Notes: generated from the sequence alone by a model not told the origin. Shown: positions 1 through 7,181, counted from the stretch's first letter. The stretch: DNA of 7,991 nt from Helicobacter sp. (GCF_022511165.1 NZ_JAFLSB010000058.1:1-7991), one strand, 5' to 3'. Numbers and translations are program-made.

Positions 1-2
1 GG

Positions 3-839
3 GCGCAAAAGTGTATCCCCGTTTTTTATATCCCTTATTTTTATCTTGGACGATGTTTGGTAACCATAGACAATCTTAAGCTTGAATCTCTAAGCTATGT
101 TTGGGCATTTTTTGCAAATAATAAGGAAGTTATAAAACTTGCCACAATATATCAGCCTATTAAAGGAGCAAATATGGTTTTAAGTGGCTATCCTAAAATG
201 GATTCTTTAGCATATTATCTTAAGCACACTCATTTGCATAAAGATTCTAGGCTTAAAATTATTATCGCTCCACATCATTCAATCTATGAGGCAGAATCTG
301 CAATAGGTGCATTTTTGAAATATTATGAGATATTGTATGAAGTAATGGTAAAAAATACAGATATAGATTTTATCTTTCGCCCTCATCCATTGCTTTATAG
401 CCAACTTGCCAAAGAGGAATTTTGGGGAGAGCAAAAAACAAAAGCATATTTTGATAAAGTGTGTGCCTTAGATAATGTTACTTATTCTGTGGAGGGTGAT
501 TATATGGAGGTTTTCGCTCACTCCTCTGCACTTATACACGATTGTGGTTCATTTATGGCAGAATACCTCTATACCAATAAACCCTGTGCTTTTATGTATA
601 GAGATAATTTAGATACACAAGTGTGCTGGAATGAGTTTGGGCGTAAATGTGTGAATGTGCATTATAGTATCTTTAATGCCAAAGATATAGATGATTTTAT
701 AGAATCTGTGCGCAATGGACAAGATAGTTTAAGAGAGCAAAGAGAAACATTTGCGCGCAATGAAGTGATGATATATCATCCTAATGCCACGCAAAAAATT
801 TATGAATATTTGGCACATCAACTCTGTATTAATAAATAG
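3..839 (+). CDS. CDP-glycerol glycerophosphotransferase-like protein, 3' part only
   Basis: The frame is open from the first full codon at position 3 to the TAG at 837-839, so the gene begins outside the window. A TTG at 57 could be read as a start, but the upstream codons already give family-like sequence (a V-F-Y-I-P-Y stretch), so I do not use it. Family landmarks visible are SGYPKMDSL (nt 183-209), APHHSI (267-284), FRPHP (375-389) and DCGSFMAEY (540-566). These fit the C-terminal half of the CDP-glycerol:poly(glycerophosphate) glycerophosphotransferase family (Glyphos_transf), whose members move glycerol- or ribitol-phosphate from a CDP donor to a growing envelope or capsule polymer at the cytoplasmic face of the membrane. 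In a Gram-negative host the acceptor is unknown; capsule or lipooligosaccharide decoration is an inference. The gene is convergent with carB. Family assignment is fairly sure, substrate is not. Confidence 0.75.
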   Translation, partial: AQKCIPVFYIPYFYLGRCLVTIDNLKLESLSYVWAFFANNKEVIKLATIYQPIKGANMVLSGYPKMDSLAYYLKHTHLHKDSRLKIIIAPHHSIYEAESAIGAFLKYYEILYEVMVKNTDIDFIFRPHPLLYSQLAKEEFWGEQKTKAYFDKVCALDNVTYSVEGDYMEVFAHSSALIHDCGSFMAEYLYTNKPCAFMYRDNLDTQVCWNEFGRKCVNVHYSIFNAKDIDDFIESVRNGQDSLREQRETFARNEVMIYHPNATQKIYEYLAHQLCINK

Positions 840-943
840 CAGACATTTATATATGGGGTGGTCTTTGCGCACATTTTTAATCTCTTTTTTATAAAGAAAT
901 AGTCTTAGGGATATGCTAATTCTCTATAAAAAGGCATTTTAAG

Positions 944-3900
944 CTAACTTAAGCTTTGCAAATAATCCTGCAAAGCGTAAGCTTCATTTATATTGCTATT
1001 TTGCATTTCTTTGATTGCTTCAATCGCCACACGTGCAGCAGAGAGGGTTGTAAAATAAGGAATAGAGCTTTTTATAATTTGTGTGCGGATAAGGTGTGTA
1101 TCGCCCTTATTTGAGTGATGATCGCTAGTATTAATAGCAAGACTAATTTGATTATTTGTCATTTTATCAATGATATTTGGACGCCCTTCGCTTACTTTGA
1201 GAATCTGTGAAGATTGTATATGATTTTCACATAAAGCTTGATATGTCCCTTCTGTGGCGCAAATTGAGAATCCAAGCTCAATAAATTTACGCGCAAGTTC
1301 TACCCCCTCTTTTTTATCAGCATTGGCAAGTGAGAGGAAAATCTCGCCTTGAGTAGGTAGAGCATTTTTACACGCTAATTGACTTTTTGCAAAGCTCAAG
1401 CCAAAGCTTTTACCAATCCCCATTACTTCACCTGTGCTTTTCATTTCTGGTCCTAGTGAAAGCTCTGCTCCCACGAGTTTATTAAATGGAAACACAGATT
1501 CTTTAAGGCAAACATAGTGCAAGGCTTTTGGCTTAAAGATATATGCGCTAAAATCGACTCGATGATATTTATCATAAAAGCAAAGTGCTTCATAAAGTAT
1601 GCCTGTAGAATCTGCTTGTGAATCTTGCGCTAATTGATGTTGTGGATTGTGTGAAGGAGTATTTTTAAGGCTATGATTCCACATTACTCTTGTGGCGACT
1701 TTTGCTAAAGGAATGCCTGTTGCCTTGCTCACAAAGGGCATCGTGCGGCTTGCGCGAGGATTGACTTCAATGAGATAAAGTTCATTATTATAAATCGCAT
1801 ATTGCACATTCATAAGTCCTATTACGCCAAGCTTGAGTGCAATTTTTGCAGTAGTTTCTTCAATCTCATTGAGCATTGCTTGAGAAATGTTAATGGTTGG
1901 AAGTGAGCTTGCACTATCACCGCTGTGGATTCCTGCTTCCTCTATATGCTCCATAATTCCCCCAATATACACATTTTGTCCATCGCTAATACAATCCACA
2001 TCAAGCTCGATAGCATATTCAAGGAATTTATCAATAAGCACAGGCGAACTATCACTCACTGCAATGACTTCGTCCATATAGGTTTTAAGCTCCTCATCAT
2101 TAAAGACAATCCGCATAGCGCGTCCTCCAAGCACATAGCTAGGGCGCACAAGCACAGGAAAGCCGATTTTATTGGCAACAAGATAGGCTTGCTCTTTTTC
2201 AAAGGCAATGCCATTTTGAGGCTGTTTTAGTCCTAGCTCATTTACAAAATGCGCAAATTTTTCCCTATCTTCAGCAATATCAATCACTTTTGCGCTTGTG
2301 CCAATAATGCGAGCATTAATTTTATTGAGCGAATAGGCGAGTTTAAGCGGCGTCTGCCCTCCTAAATGCACAATGATACCATCAGGCTTTTCGCGTTCAA
2401 TCACACTGCGCACATTTTCAAAAGTGATAGGTTCAAAATACAGCACATCGCTTGTATCATAATCTGTGCTCACGGTTTCTGGATTGCAATTATACATCAC
2501 ACTCTTTACATCTAAATCCGCTAACGCAAAGCTACTATGCACACAGCAATAATCAAACTCAATGCCTTGTCCAATGCGGTTTGGTCCCCCACCAATAATC
2601 ATCACCTTTGGGTTTTGTGCTGTGTTAGAATCTTGTTTGGTTTGGGCTATGGTTTGGAAATTACCAATGCTTGAGTAGAGATAGGGCGTGAGGCTTGGAA
2701 ACTCTGCCGCACAGGTATCTACTTCATTATAGCAAGGCATAATGCCAAGCTGCATTCTTGCTTGATAAATTTCAGATTCACTGATGTCAAGCTTGTCGTT
2801 TATTTTAAGCAAATATGCAATCATTTTATCGCTAAATCCATAGCTTTTAATGCGCCGCATTATTGCGCTATCATTTAGAATCTCACTTGTAATATCTTTT
2901 TCGGCTTCTATGATTTCATAGATTTGATGTAAAAACCATTTATCAATCTTGCATAAATCATATATTTCATTTAAGCTCATTTTATGCCTAAAGCCCTCTG
3001 CGATATAAAGCAGACGATTTGCATTTGGGCGACGGATTTCTTTTTTAATCATTTCTATATCATTACTGATAGGATTAAAGCCATAAATGCCTATCTCTAG
3101 GCTACATAGGGCTTTTTGCAAGGATTCTTTAAAAGTGCCACCAATAGCCATTACTTCACCGATAGATTTCATACCTGTGGTGAGGGTAGAATCTGCTTTA
3201 GGGAATTTCTCAAAAGTAAAGCGAGGGATTTTTGTAACAATATAATCAATGCTTGGCTCAAAACTCGCTGGTGTGTGAGTAATGTCGTTTTTTATCTCAT
3301 CAAGGCTAAAACCTACTGCAAGCATCGTGGCGACTTTAGCGATAGGATAACCTGTGGCTTTAGAGGCAAGGGCAGAGGAGCGCGATACGCGTGGATTCAT
3401 CTCAATAACAGTCATTCTGCCATTTTGAGGATTAATCGCAAATTGCACATTGCTTCCACCGGTATCTACACCGATTTCACGCAAGATTTTAAAACTTGCA
3501 TCGCGCATTCGCTGATATTCTTTATCTGTGAGTGTGAGGGCTGGAGCGATAGTAATAGAATCTCCTGTATGAACGCCCATAGGGTCGAGATTCTCAATAC
3601 TGCACACAATGATACAATTATCATTTTTATCGCGTATGACTTCCATTTCATATTCTTTCCACCCAAGCAGAGATTCTTCGATAAGAATCTCATTAATTGG
3701 GCTTGTTTCTAAGCCATTTTTTGCTACGGCTTTAAATTCATCAATATTATAAGCTACGCCACTCCCACCACCTGCAAGAGTATAACTTGCGCGTATAATG
3801 AGAGGAAACCCAATCTCCTTTGCAGCATTGAGGGCTTCTTCTTCTGTGTAGGCATAACGCGATTTAGGCAAGTCCATACCAATTTTTAACATCGCTTCTT

Positions 3901-4291
3901 TAAAAGCTTGTCTATCCTCACCTTTTTTGATTGCCTCTGGGTTTGCTCCTAAAAATGTGATGCCTTCTAGCATACCCTTTTCAAACATTTTCATTGCTAC
4001 ATTGAGTGCGGTTTGTCCTCCCATTGTGGGAAGTATGGCATCGACTTTTTCTTTAGCAATGATATTAGCAATAATTTCCTCTGTGATAGGCTCAATATAG
4101 GTGCGGTCGGCAAAATCCGGATCTGTCATAATCGTAGCAGGATTGGAATTAATCAGCACAACTTTATAACCAAGAGATTTGAGCGTTTTTACCGCCTGTG
4201 TGCCTGAATAGTCAAATTCACAAGCTTGCCCTATGATAATAGGACCTGAACCAATGAGTAAAATTGTTTGAATATCGGTGCGTTTGGGCAT
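944..4291 (-). CDS. carB: Carbamoyl-phosphate synthase large subunit
   Basis: CarB makes carbamoyl phosphate from bicarbonate, glutamine-derived ammonia and two ATP, for pyrimidine and arginine synthesis, working with the glutaminase CarA (not in this window). All domains are present: first ATP-grasp half (about residues 1-400; R127, R167, H241, E297, N299 and R301 align with E. coli residues two higher), oligomerisation domain (about 401-550), second ATP-grasp half (about 560-965; R716, E842, N844, R846) and the MGS-like allosteric domain (about 975-1115; ATEGT at 1012-1016, NTS at 1054-1056). At 1115 residues it is longer than E. coli CarB (1073). The excess is mainly a segment around residues 876-922 before the FPFNK motif, plus a short polar linker at 551-561. 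The ATG is preceded by AAGGA (4301-4305) at 9 nt. It lies downstream of purU on the same strand but 125 nt away, with its own likely promoter. Confidence 0.98.
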   Translation of the reverse strand: MPKRTDIQTILLIGSGPIIIGQACEFDYSGTQAVKTLKSLGYKVVLINSNPATIMTDPDFADRTYIEPITEEIIANIIAKEKVDAILPTMGGQTALNVAMKMFEKGMLEGITFLGANPEAIKKGEDRQAFKEAMLKIGMDLPKSRYAYTEEEALNAAKEIGFPLIIRASYTLAGGGSGVAYNIDEFKAVAKNGLETSPINEILIEESLLGWKEYEMEVIRDKNDNCIIVCSIENLDPMGVHTGDSITIAPALTLTDKEYQRMRDASFKILREIGVDTGGSNVQFAINPQNGRMTVIEMNPRVSRSSALASKATGYPIAKVATMLAVGFSLDEIKNDITHTPASFEPSIDYIVTKIPRFTFEKFPKADSTLTTGMKSIGEVMAIGGTFKESLQKALCSLEIGIYGFNPISNDIEMIKKEIRRPNANRLLYIAEGFRHKMSLNEIYDLCKIDKWFLHQIYEIIEAEKDITSEILNDSAIMRRIKSYGFSDKMIAYLLKINDKLDISESEIYQARMQLGIMPCYNEVDTCAAEFPSLTPYLYSSIGNFQTIAQTKQDSNTAQNPKVMIIGGGPNRIGQGIEFDYCCVHSSFALADLDVKSVMYNCNPETVSTDYDTSDVLYFEPITFENVRSVIEREKPDGIIVHLGGQTPLKLAYSLNKINARIIGTSAKVIDIAEDREKFAHFVNELGLKQPQNGIAFEKEQAYLVANKIGFPVLVRPSYVLGGRAMRIVFNDEELKTYMDEVIAVSDSSPVLIDKFLEYAIELDVDCISDGQNVYIGGIMEHIEEAGIHSGDSASSLPTINISQAMLNEIEETTAKIALKLGVIGLMNVQYAIYNNELYLIEVNPRASRTMPFVSKATGIPLAKVATRVMWNHSLKNTPSHNPQHQLAQDSQADSTGILYEALCFYDKYHRVDFSAYIFKPKALHYVCLKESVFPFNKLVGAELSLGPEMKSTGEVMGIGKSFGLSFAKSQLACKNALPTQGEIFLSLANADKKEGVELARKFIELGFSICATEGTYQALCENHIQSSQILKVSEGRPNIIDKMTNNQISLAINTSDHHSNKGDTHLIRTQIIKSSIPYFTTLSAARVAIEAIKEMQNSNINEAYALQDYLQSLS
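948..981. terminator. Hairpin at the convergent gene ends, possible terminator
   Basis: The arms 948-960 and 969-981 are complementary over 13 positions with one mismatch (952/977), around an 8-nt loop; the inner 8 pairs (GCTTTGCA/TGCAAAGC) are perfect. The structure lies inside the last codons of carB, ending 2 nt before its stop codon. On the minus strand a TTTTT run follows only about 13 nt after the stem, and on the plus strand there is no clean U-tract, so it is not a textbook intrinsic terminator. Its position between two converging genes makes a role in stopping one or both transcripts plausible. The rest of the gap (840-943) shows only weak A/T-rich inverted repeats. Confidence 0.35.
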
Positions 4292-4329
4292 AAAAATTTT
4301 TCCTTACTTTTGGGGCATAAAATTGTGCG

Positions 4330-4335
4330 ATTGTA
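4330..4335 (-). promoter_or_regulatory. Likely -10 box for carB
   Basis: The minus strand reads TACAAT here, one base from TATAAT, 38 nt upstream of the carB ATG. Expected transcription would start near 4322, giving a leader of about 30 nt that contains the AAGGA ribosome site. No good -35 hexamer is seen, which is usual for sigma-70 promoters of Campylobacterota. The remainder of the 4292-4416 gap holds no obvious terminator for purU, so read-through from the upstream cluster is also possible. Confidence 0.45.
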
Positions 4336-4416
4336 TCTAAAATGTGCTTAAACATTGATGGAGTTTCAGGGGTTTTGTATAAATTTTATTGTGGGTTGTG
4401 TGAGTAAAAGGCTGTA

Positions 4417-5280
4417 TTAAAACACAATGGTTTTATTGCCATAGACAAAGATTCTATCTTCAAGAGCAAGATTAAGAGCGCGAGAGAGGACGATTTTTTC
4501 AATATCGCGCCCAGCTTTTTGCATATCCTGCCAAGAATAGCTATGATTAATATGAATCACATCTTGTGTGATAATAGCCCCCTCATCAAGATGCTCATTC
4601 ACAAAATGCGCAGTTGCACCAATAAGCTTTACACCCCGCTCATAAGCTTGTCTATAAGGATTTGCACCAACAAAAGCAGGAAGGAAACTATGGTGGATAT
4701 TGATGATTTTGTTTTCAAAATGATGCACAAAATGCTTACTCAAAATCCTCATATACTTTGCAAGGACAAGATAAGAGGCTTCAAAGCGAGAAATGACTTC
4801 TAAAAGCTTTTCCTCGTGCGCCTCGCGCTCAAGATTCTCTGTTGGGAGATAAAAAAATGGGATATGAAATTTTTGTGCAAGGGGTTCTAGGATATTGTGA
4901 TTGCTTATAATAGCTTGTATATGTGCGTTTAGCTCCCCACTATCGTGGCGCAAGAGTAAATCCCCCACGCAATGATTTTCTTTTGTGCAAAGAATAATGA
5001 TATTTTTCTTGCATACAGGTGCAATTTTGAGTGTGCTATCAGGGGGCAAAGTTGCCTGAAGTTTTGTATAAAGCTGTGTATCATTTGTTTTGCCACTCAC
5101 TTGTGTGCGCATAAAAAAACGCTCACTCTCTTTATCGACATACTCATCATTGCGCTCAATATTCAGCCCTAGCTCATAAATCACTGATGAGATATGATAA
5201 ACTAGCCCCTTTTTATCTGGCGCACTAATAAGAATCACACGTTGCATATAGGGGATTGGGTTAGCACTTGGTGGATTCAT
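4417..5280 (-). CDS. purU: Formyltetrahydrofolate deformylase
   Basis: PurU hydrolyses 10-formyl-tetrahydrofolate to tetrahydrofolate and formate in the cytoplasm. In E. coli the formate supplies PurT in purine synthesis and the reaction balances one-carbon pools. The 287-residue protein has the family layout: an N-terminal ACT domain (about residues 12-90; PDKKGL at 21-26, NDEYVD at 44-49, RFFMR at 54-58) and a formyltransferase-type catalytic domain (about 93-287). Catalytic-type residues are N194 and H196 in the INIHHSFLP motif and D232 in LDEG; GATAHFV follows at 221-227. The length is close to E. coli PurU (280). Its ATG overlaps the sppA stop as ATGA and has no Shine-Dalgarno of its own, which points to translational coupling. 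Residue M12 is an alternative start nearer to where E. coli PurU begins, but it also lacks a ribosome site, so the upstream coupled start is preferred. Confidence 0.95.
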   Translation of the reverse strand: MNPPSANPIPYMQRVILISAPDKKGLVYHISSVIYELGLNIERNDEYVDKESERFFMRTQVSGKTNDTQLYTKLQATLPPDSTLKIAPVCKKNIIILCTKENHCVGDLLLRHDSGELNAHIQAIISNHNILEPLAQKFHIPFFYLPTENLEREAHEEKLLEVISRFEASYLVLAKYMRILSKHFVHHFENKIINIHHSFLPAFVGANPYRQAYERGVKLIGATAHFVNEHLDEGAIITQDVIHINHSYSWQDMQKAGRDIEKIVLSRALNLALEDRIFVYGNKTIVF

Positions 5281-6161
5281 AATGTAGCTTTGAGTTGCGG
5301 AGATAAAAGTGAAAGAATCTTGGTGTGTGCTGTCTCTAAAAACTTATCCATATAGCTTTCAAGTTTATCTTTTTTAAGCCATATTGCCTTTTCAACGCCT
5401 GTTTCTTGCTCTAGGGCGTGAATGGCTTCTTGTATTGAGGCAACTTTATCAATTAGCCCTAGCTGCTGTGCTTTGTGTGCAGAAAATACCTTGCCTTCTG
5501 CAAATTCGTGATAATCTGTTACTTTAAGCTTTTCTTTACGTGCTTTTAATACATCATTTCTAAAAAGGGCATATTGTTCTTGGAGGAGATTTTCAAGAAA
5601 TTGCCTCTCACTCTCGCTCCATTGGCGAGTAGGAGTGCCTATTTCCTTATATGCTCCTGCTTTTATACCTTGCTCTTTAATGCCAATTTTATCCATTAGC
5701 TCTTGTATATTGAATCCACTAAAAATCACACCGATTGAGCCAATGAGCGCACCGCGATTGGCATAAATTTCTTTAGCATACATACCTGCGTAATAGCTTC
5801 CGCTTGCCATTGAGCCTTGCACATAAGCAATCACAGGCATTTTTTGCGAAAGTGCATATACCATATCAGCAATTTCAATACTTGCACCTACTGCTCCACC
5901 CGGAGAATCAATAATAAGCAACACGCCTTTAATATTTTTGTTTTTTGTGATTCTCTCAATTTGCGCAGCAAAGCTTTCGCTTTCATAAATAGGCATATTG
6001 AGATAAAGCTTAGCAAGATTTGGGGGATTTGTATCGTATTCATCACCGCTTGGCAAAAGGAAAAAAAGGAGAATAACTATAAAAACTAATGCCTTAAAAT
6101 ATTTATTAATAAAATCAAGCGGAGCAGTAAATATACGAGCAATATTACGTAAATCTTCCAT
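5277..6161 (-). CDS. sppA: Signal peptide peptidase SppA, short form (S49 family)
   Basis: SppA is a membrane-anchored serine protease of family S49 that degrades cleaved signal peptides and other membrane-embedded peptides, with its active site outside the cytoplasmic membrane. At 294 residues it is the short, single-domain form like that of Bacillus, not the 618-residue duplicated E. coli form. One transmembrane anchor lies at about residues 22-37. The S49 core follows: LLIIDSPGGAVGAS (81-94), then GSMASGSYYAG (116-126), where S120 is the predicted nucleophile, and IGSIGVIF (140-147). K172 in KAGAYKEIG is the predicted general base, 52 residues after the serine, the same spacing as S147/K199 in Bacillus subtilis SppA. 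The usual SGGYY reads SGSYY here. The start has a weak AAGG upstream. It lies 20 nt after ridA and overlaps purU by 4 nt. The sppA-purU pair is, as I recall, also adjacent in H. pylori. Confidence 0.93.
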   Translation of the reverse strand: MEDLRNIARIFTAPLDFINKYFKALVFIVILLFFLLPSGDEYDTNPPNLAKLYLNMPIYESESFAAQIERITKNKNIKGVLLIIDSPGGAVGASIEIADMVYALSQKMPVIAYVQGSMASGSYYAGMYAKEIYANRGALIGSIGVIFSGFNIQELMDKIGIKEQGIKAGAYKEIGTPTRQWSESERQFLENLLQEQYALFRNDVLKARKEKLKVTDYHEFAEGKVFSAHKAQQLGLIDKVASIQEAIHALEQETGVEKAIWLKKDKLESYMDKFLETAHTKILSLLSPQLKATL

Positions 6162-6181
6162 AATATATAAGCCTTATTTGT

Positions 6182-6562
6182 CTAAAGTATAGCGATACAT
6201 TCAATCTCTACAAGGGCATTTTTGGGCAGAGTTTTTACCGCGATTGTGCTTCTAGCAGGTTTATGTGTGCCAAAATATTGTGCATAGACTTCATTGAGGG
6301 CATTAAAGTGTTCCATATCACTCAAAAACACGCTTGTTTTAATTACTTTTTGTAAATTACTTCCTGCAGATTCTAAAATAGCTTTTAGATTTTCAAGCAC
6401 TTGCGTGGTTTGGGCGACTATATCGCCATTTATAAAATCTCCTTTTGGCGTGAGGGCGATTTGCCCTGAAGTGTAGATAAGTCCATTATAAATACGAGCT
6501 TGAACATATGGACCGATAGCTTGAGGAGCATTGGGTGTATTTATAGCTTGACTTGTTTGCAT
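6182..6562 (-). CDS. ridA: RidA family enamine/imine deaminase
   Basis: RidA (YjgF/YER057c/UK114 family) is a small cytoplasmic trimer that hydrolyses reactive enamine/imine intermediates such as 2-aminoacrylate, released by PLP-dependent dehydratases, and so protects other PLP enzymes. The 126-residue protein matches the family length. Diagnostic features are the N-terminal NAPQAIGPYVQA (11-22), the Y30-T-S-G-Q-I stretch, and the C-terminal signature KPARSTIAV, with R104 as the carboxylate-binding arginine. E119 matches the catalytic glutamate of E. coli RidA (R105/E120). Both key residues are present, so true RidA activity is expected rather than that of the Rid2-7 subgroups. The ATG has an AAGGA ribosome site 6 nt upstream. 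It is first in the cluster ridA-sppA-purU, and its promoter overlaps that of the divergent gene at 6632. Confidence 0.93.
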   Translation of the reverse strand: MQTSQAINTPNAPQAIGPYVQARIYNGLIYTSGQIALTPKGDFINGDIVAQTTQVLENLKAILESAGSNLQKVIKTSVFLSDMEHFNALNEVYAQYFGTHKPARSTIAVKTLPKNALVEIECIAIL

Positions 6563-6591
6563 TAAGAATCCTTAAAGAGCAAAAATTAAGC

Positions 6592-6597
6592 TATAAT
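6592..6597 (+). promoter_or_regulatory. -10 box (TATAAT) for the plus-strand gene at 6632
   Basis: This is a perfect TATAAT hexamer 34 nt upstream of the ATG at 6632. Transcription would start near 6604, leaving a leader of about 28 nt that carries the ribosome site AGGGAG (6621-6626). No convincing -35 box is present; the upstream stretch is A/T-rich. Confidence 0.6.
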
Positions 6598-6601
6598 TCT
6601 A
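6596..6601 (-). promoter_or_regulatory. -10 box (TAGAAT) for the ridA-sppA-purU cluster
   Basis: The minus strand reads TAGAAT, one base from TATAAT, 33 nt upstream of the ridA ATG. The expected start is near 6588-6590, with AAGGA falling in the short leader. It shares two base pairs with the plus-strand TATAAT at 6592-6597, so the two promoters are back to back and cannot both be melted independently. Confidence 0.5.
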
Positions 6602-6631
6602 GCACAAAAGTCTAAATCACAGGGAGTAAAG

Positions 6632-7102
6632 ATGCGGATAAAAAGTGCAGTTTTAGCCATAGCTGTAAGTGCAGTGATGATGCGAGCGGATAATATGATA
6701 CTTGATTTTGAGACTATAGCGCGTATAGAGCTTAATCTTAAGCCCAATCAAACATTGATGATAGATCATAAAAGGGGCGTGTTGCTTGGCATTATGGAGG
6801 TAAGCCCAAGTGGGGCGATTAAGCGTCTGCCTGTCCCAAAGGAATTGCTTGGTAAAAGTGAGGCTGATGTAATGGGTGGTGGAACAAAAGAGCAATATGA
6901 GAGAGAAATGAGCAATTTTGGTGGCTCACAAACAACTATTTACCATAAAAATATTAAGGGCAAGGCAAAGATTCCAACTGGAAAAGAAAAAGGCGTGGAG
7001 AATCTAAAAGCAGGGACAAAAAAAAGAGAGGGTGAGATTGAATGGGATAAGAGCAAGATTATCTATGAGCAGCAAGAGGAGGTGCTTGATATTTCACGCT
7101 AG
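6632..7102 (+). CDS. Predicted exported protein of unknown function, 156 aa
   Basis: I do not recognise this protein. It starts with a short basic n-region (MRIK), a hydrophobic stretch (residues 5-17) and possible signal peptidase I sites after A14 (V-S-A) or A19 (M-R-A), so export to the periplasm is likely. Residues 20-75 look like a small folded part (hydrophobic alternation, KRGVLLGIMEVSPSG at 47-61). Residues 76-156 are polar and charged, rich in Gly, Lys and Glu (GGG at 82-84, K-G-K repeats around 107-120), and look flexible. There is no lipobox and no cysteine anywhere in the chain. It has a clear TATAAT promoter and an AGGGAG ribosome site 5 nt from the ATG, which supports a real gene. 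It is divergent from ridA and 79 nt upstream of the membrane protein gene at 7182, which suggests an envelope role but nothing more specific. Confidence 0.8.
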   Translation: MRIKSAVLAIAVSAVMMRADNMILDFETIARIELNLKPNQTLMIDHKRGVLLGIMEVSPSGAIKRLPVPKELLGKSEADVMGGGTKEQYEREMSNFGGSQTTIYHKNIKGKAKIPTGKEKGVENLKAGTKKREGEIEWDKSKIIYEQQEEVLDISR

Positions 7103-7142
7103 GGCATAAATACTAGGTAAGTGCAAGTCAAGGGAATAAACA

Positions 7143-7178
7143 ATGGAATATAATTCTTTAAAAACGCAAAAGGAGTAA
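7143..7178 (+). other. Possible 11-codon leader ORF before the membrane protein gene
   Basis: ATG at 7143 opens an 11-codon frame (MEYNSLKTQKE) ending in TAA at 7176-7178, 3 nt before the ATG at 7182. It is preceded by AAGGGA (7130-7135) at a 7-nt spacing, and its last codons overlap the ribosome site AGGAG (7171-7175) of the next gene. The arrangement would allow translational coupling. Against it, the -10 box at 7149-7154 lies inside this frame, so only transcripts from the gene upstream would carry it, and a short frame like this can arise by chance. Confidence 0.2.
7149..7154 (+). promoter_or_regulatory. -10 box (TATAAT) for the membrane protein gene at 7182
   Basis: A perfect TATAAT lies 27 nt upstream of the ATG at 7182, followed by an A/T-rich stretch and the ribosome site AGGAG (7171-7175). 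Expected transcription would start near 7161, giving a leader of about 20 nt. No -35 box is evident. The rest of 7103-7181 shows no terminator hairpin, so co-transcription with the gene at 6632 is also possible. Confidence 0.5.
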
Positions 7179-7181
7179 GAA

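Noticed and set aside
57..59. TTG as the true start of the glycerophosphotransferase-like gene
   Set aside because: The frame stays open to the left edge and the upstream codons continue family-like sequence, and there is no ribosome site before the TTG.
1887..2230. Two overlapping plus-strand open frames inside carB
   Set aside because: They are reverse-strand shadows of the second ATP-grasp half, with unlikely composition and no translation signals.
3116..3712. Open plus-strand frame of 198 codons antisense to carB
   Set aside because: It lies wholly opposite a highly conserved part of carB, has no ribosome site or family resemblance, and is explained by the codon usage of the real gene on the other strand.
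4292..4416. Possible riboswitch or attenuator upstream of carB
   Set aside because: From the likely start near 4322 the leader is only about 30 nt, too short for a known pyrimidine or arginine riboswitch, and no competing hairpins or leader peptide were seen.
6653..6895. Minus-strand open frame opposite the exported protein gene
   Set aside because: The plus-strand gene has a promoter, ribosome site and signal peptide. The minus frame is Cys/His/Tyr-rich without translation signals.
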